Shown here one piece after another: positions 14,569 to 15,127 of a stretch of 15,127 nt of DNA. The stretch covers positions 1-15,127 of the forward strand of contig CAMWYL010000037.1 in assembly GCA_947178465.1 (NCBI GenBank), given 5' to 3'. Both the position numbers and the translations under genes were made by a program. Position 1 is the stretch's first letter. The number at the start of each line of letters is the position of its first letter. The notes under the pieces are model-generated. The model had not been told where the DNA came from. It ran no database searches and saw only the letters and a program-made list of their open reading frames with translations. This DNA is from an uncultured Lachnospiraceae bacterium. GTDB taxonomy: Bacteria > Bacillota > Clostridia > Lachnospirales > Lachnospiraceae.

Positions 14569-15127
14569 TCATACTGTCTTGCCCTTATCATGCAGAAGGC
14601 TCATTTTCATCTCATAATAATCCGGCGTCATATCCATATAATGCACATGCGGATTGATAAAACGCTGCTCCTCCTGCCAAATCTCCTCCTCAAGCTGGCG
14701 CTTCACATAGCTGCGAATCTCCTCCAAGGTCGGCAGCGTATATACCAACTTGCCGTCCTCGAAAACCTTAACCTGAAGCGGCTTTGCCGTACAACCGGTA
14801 AATTTCAGATTCCGCCACGGCATCTGTGGGTCCACAAATCGGAAATCGCCGCTCATGTCTATCGTTTCCTCTGCTTTTGCAATCAGATCCGCCTTGGCCT
14901 TTCCGTTCTGGTCATAGATGCGGTACACCTTTTTCAGTCCGGGATTGGTTATCTTCTCCACCGTCCCGGAAATCTTGATTCGCGGCACAAACTCACCATT
15001 CTCCTCCACCGCCGCAATCTTGTAAACCGCGCCCAACAGAGAAAGATTATCATCTGAATAATCACTCGAAGCTCCGGTAATCAGCCGTTCTCCAACACCA
15101 TAGCCGTCAATGCACGCCTTCTGGTTA
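14569..15127 (-). CDS. pncB: nicotinate phosphoribosyltransferase, C-terminal part cut by window edge
   Basis: The C-terminal 185 residues or so of an enzyme of NAD salvage that makes nicotinate mononucleotide from nicotinate and PRPP with ATP. The frame is open from the right edge and reads QKACIDGYGVGERLITGASS, then LLGAVYKIAAVEENGE, RIKISGTVEKITNPGLKKVY and RIYDQNGKAKADLIA. The GVGERLITG loop and the KIS...KITNPG...K-VYRIYD series are characteristic of the barrel and C-terminal region of this family. It ends HVHYMDMTPDYYEMKMSLLHDKGKTV. The start lies outside the window. The next gene begins 32 bases on, so co-transcription is likely, though no functional link is evident. Confidence 0.92.
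   Translation of the reverse strand, partial: NQKACIDGYGVGERLITGASSDYSDDNLSLLGAVYKIAAVEENGEFVPRIKISGTVEKITNPGLKKVYRIYDQNGKAKADLIAKAEETIDMSGDFRFVDPQMPWRNLKFTGCTAKPLQVKVFEDGKLVYTLPTLEEIRSYVKRQLEEEIWQEEQRFINPHVHYMDMTPDYYEMKMSLLHDKGKTV

Overview
The window looks like chromosomal DNA of a low-to-mid GC Gram-positive anaerobe of the Clostridia, most likely a Lachnospiraceae member. The pointers are a T-box leader in front of thrS with threonine specifier ACC, strong AGGAGG-type ribosome binding sites, two MerR/TipAS regulators, a lipobox lipoprotein and a monoderm-type cell-wall hydrolase. The species assignment is inference from gene content; no phage, insertion sequence, CRISPR array, rRNA or tRNA gene was seen.

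Left part (1-4331): the N-terminal 38 codons of an alpha/beta hydrolase run off the left edge on the minus strand. Upstream of it lies a MATE-type efflux gene (minus, 270-2236) whose C-terminus is fused to a cytidylate-kinase-like domain. The gene is split by a one-base frameshift in a run of five C (1889-1893). Its roughly 220-nt leader contains a promoter, four mutually complementary arms and an intrinsic terminator, so it looks like an attenuator. Next come two MerR-TipAS paralogues transcribed away from each other (3238 to 2510 minus, 3498 to 4331 plus). Each has a -35/-10 pair separated by the 19-bp spacer typical of MerR-activated promoters. The first probably controls itself and perhaps the MATE pump.

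Middle (4332-6608): a sigma-A promoter, a complete T-box leader and a threonyl-tRNA synthetase that lacks the usual N-terminal TGS domain. It ends at a bidirectional terminator shared with the convergent gene to its right.

Right part (6609-15127, all minus strand): reading in the direction of transcription (right to left), the genes are the C-terminal part of nicotinate phosphoribosyltransferase (cut by the right edge), a secreted protein with two Ca-binding FG-GAP/VCBS-like loops, an OmpR-type response regulator, its histidine kinase and a single-pass membrane protein. The middle four are tightly packed (8-bp overlap, ATGA overlap, 5-nt gap), so they form one translationally coupled unit. 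After an 11-bp tandem repeat and a strong hairpin terminator come an anchored amidase/polysaccharide-deacetylase fusion and, from its own promoter, a glycoside-hydrolase lipoprotein. Together this looks like a cell-envelope sensing unit with wall-modifying enzymes downstream, reminiscent of WalRK-YycHI arrangements, though orthology is not claimed.

Most notable are the MATE-kinase-like fusion with its attenuator-like leader and frameshift, the TGS-less ThrRS, the amidase-deacetylase fusion, and the compact signalling operon whose terminator overlaps the promoter of the wall enzyme.
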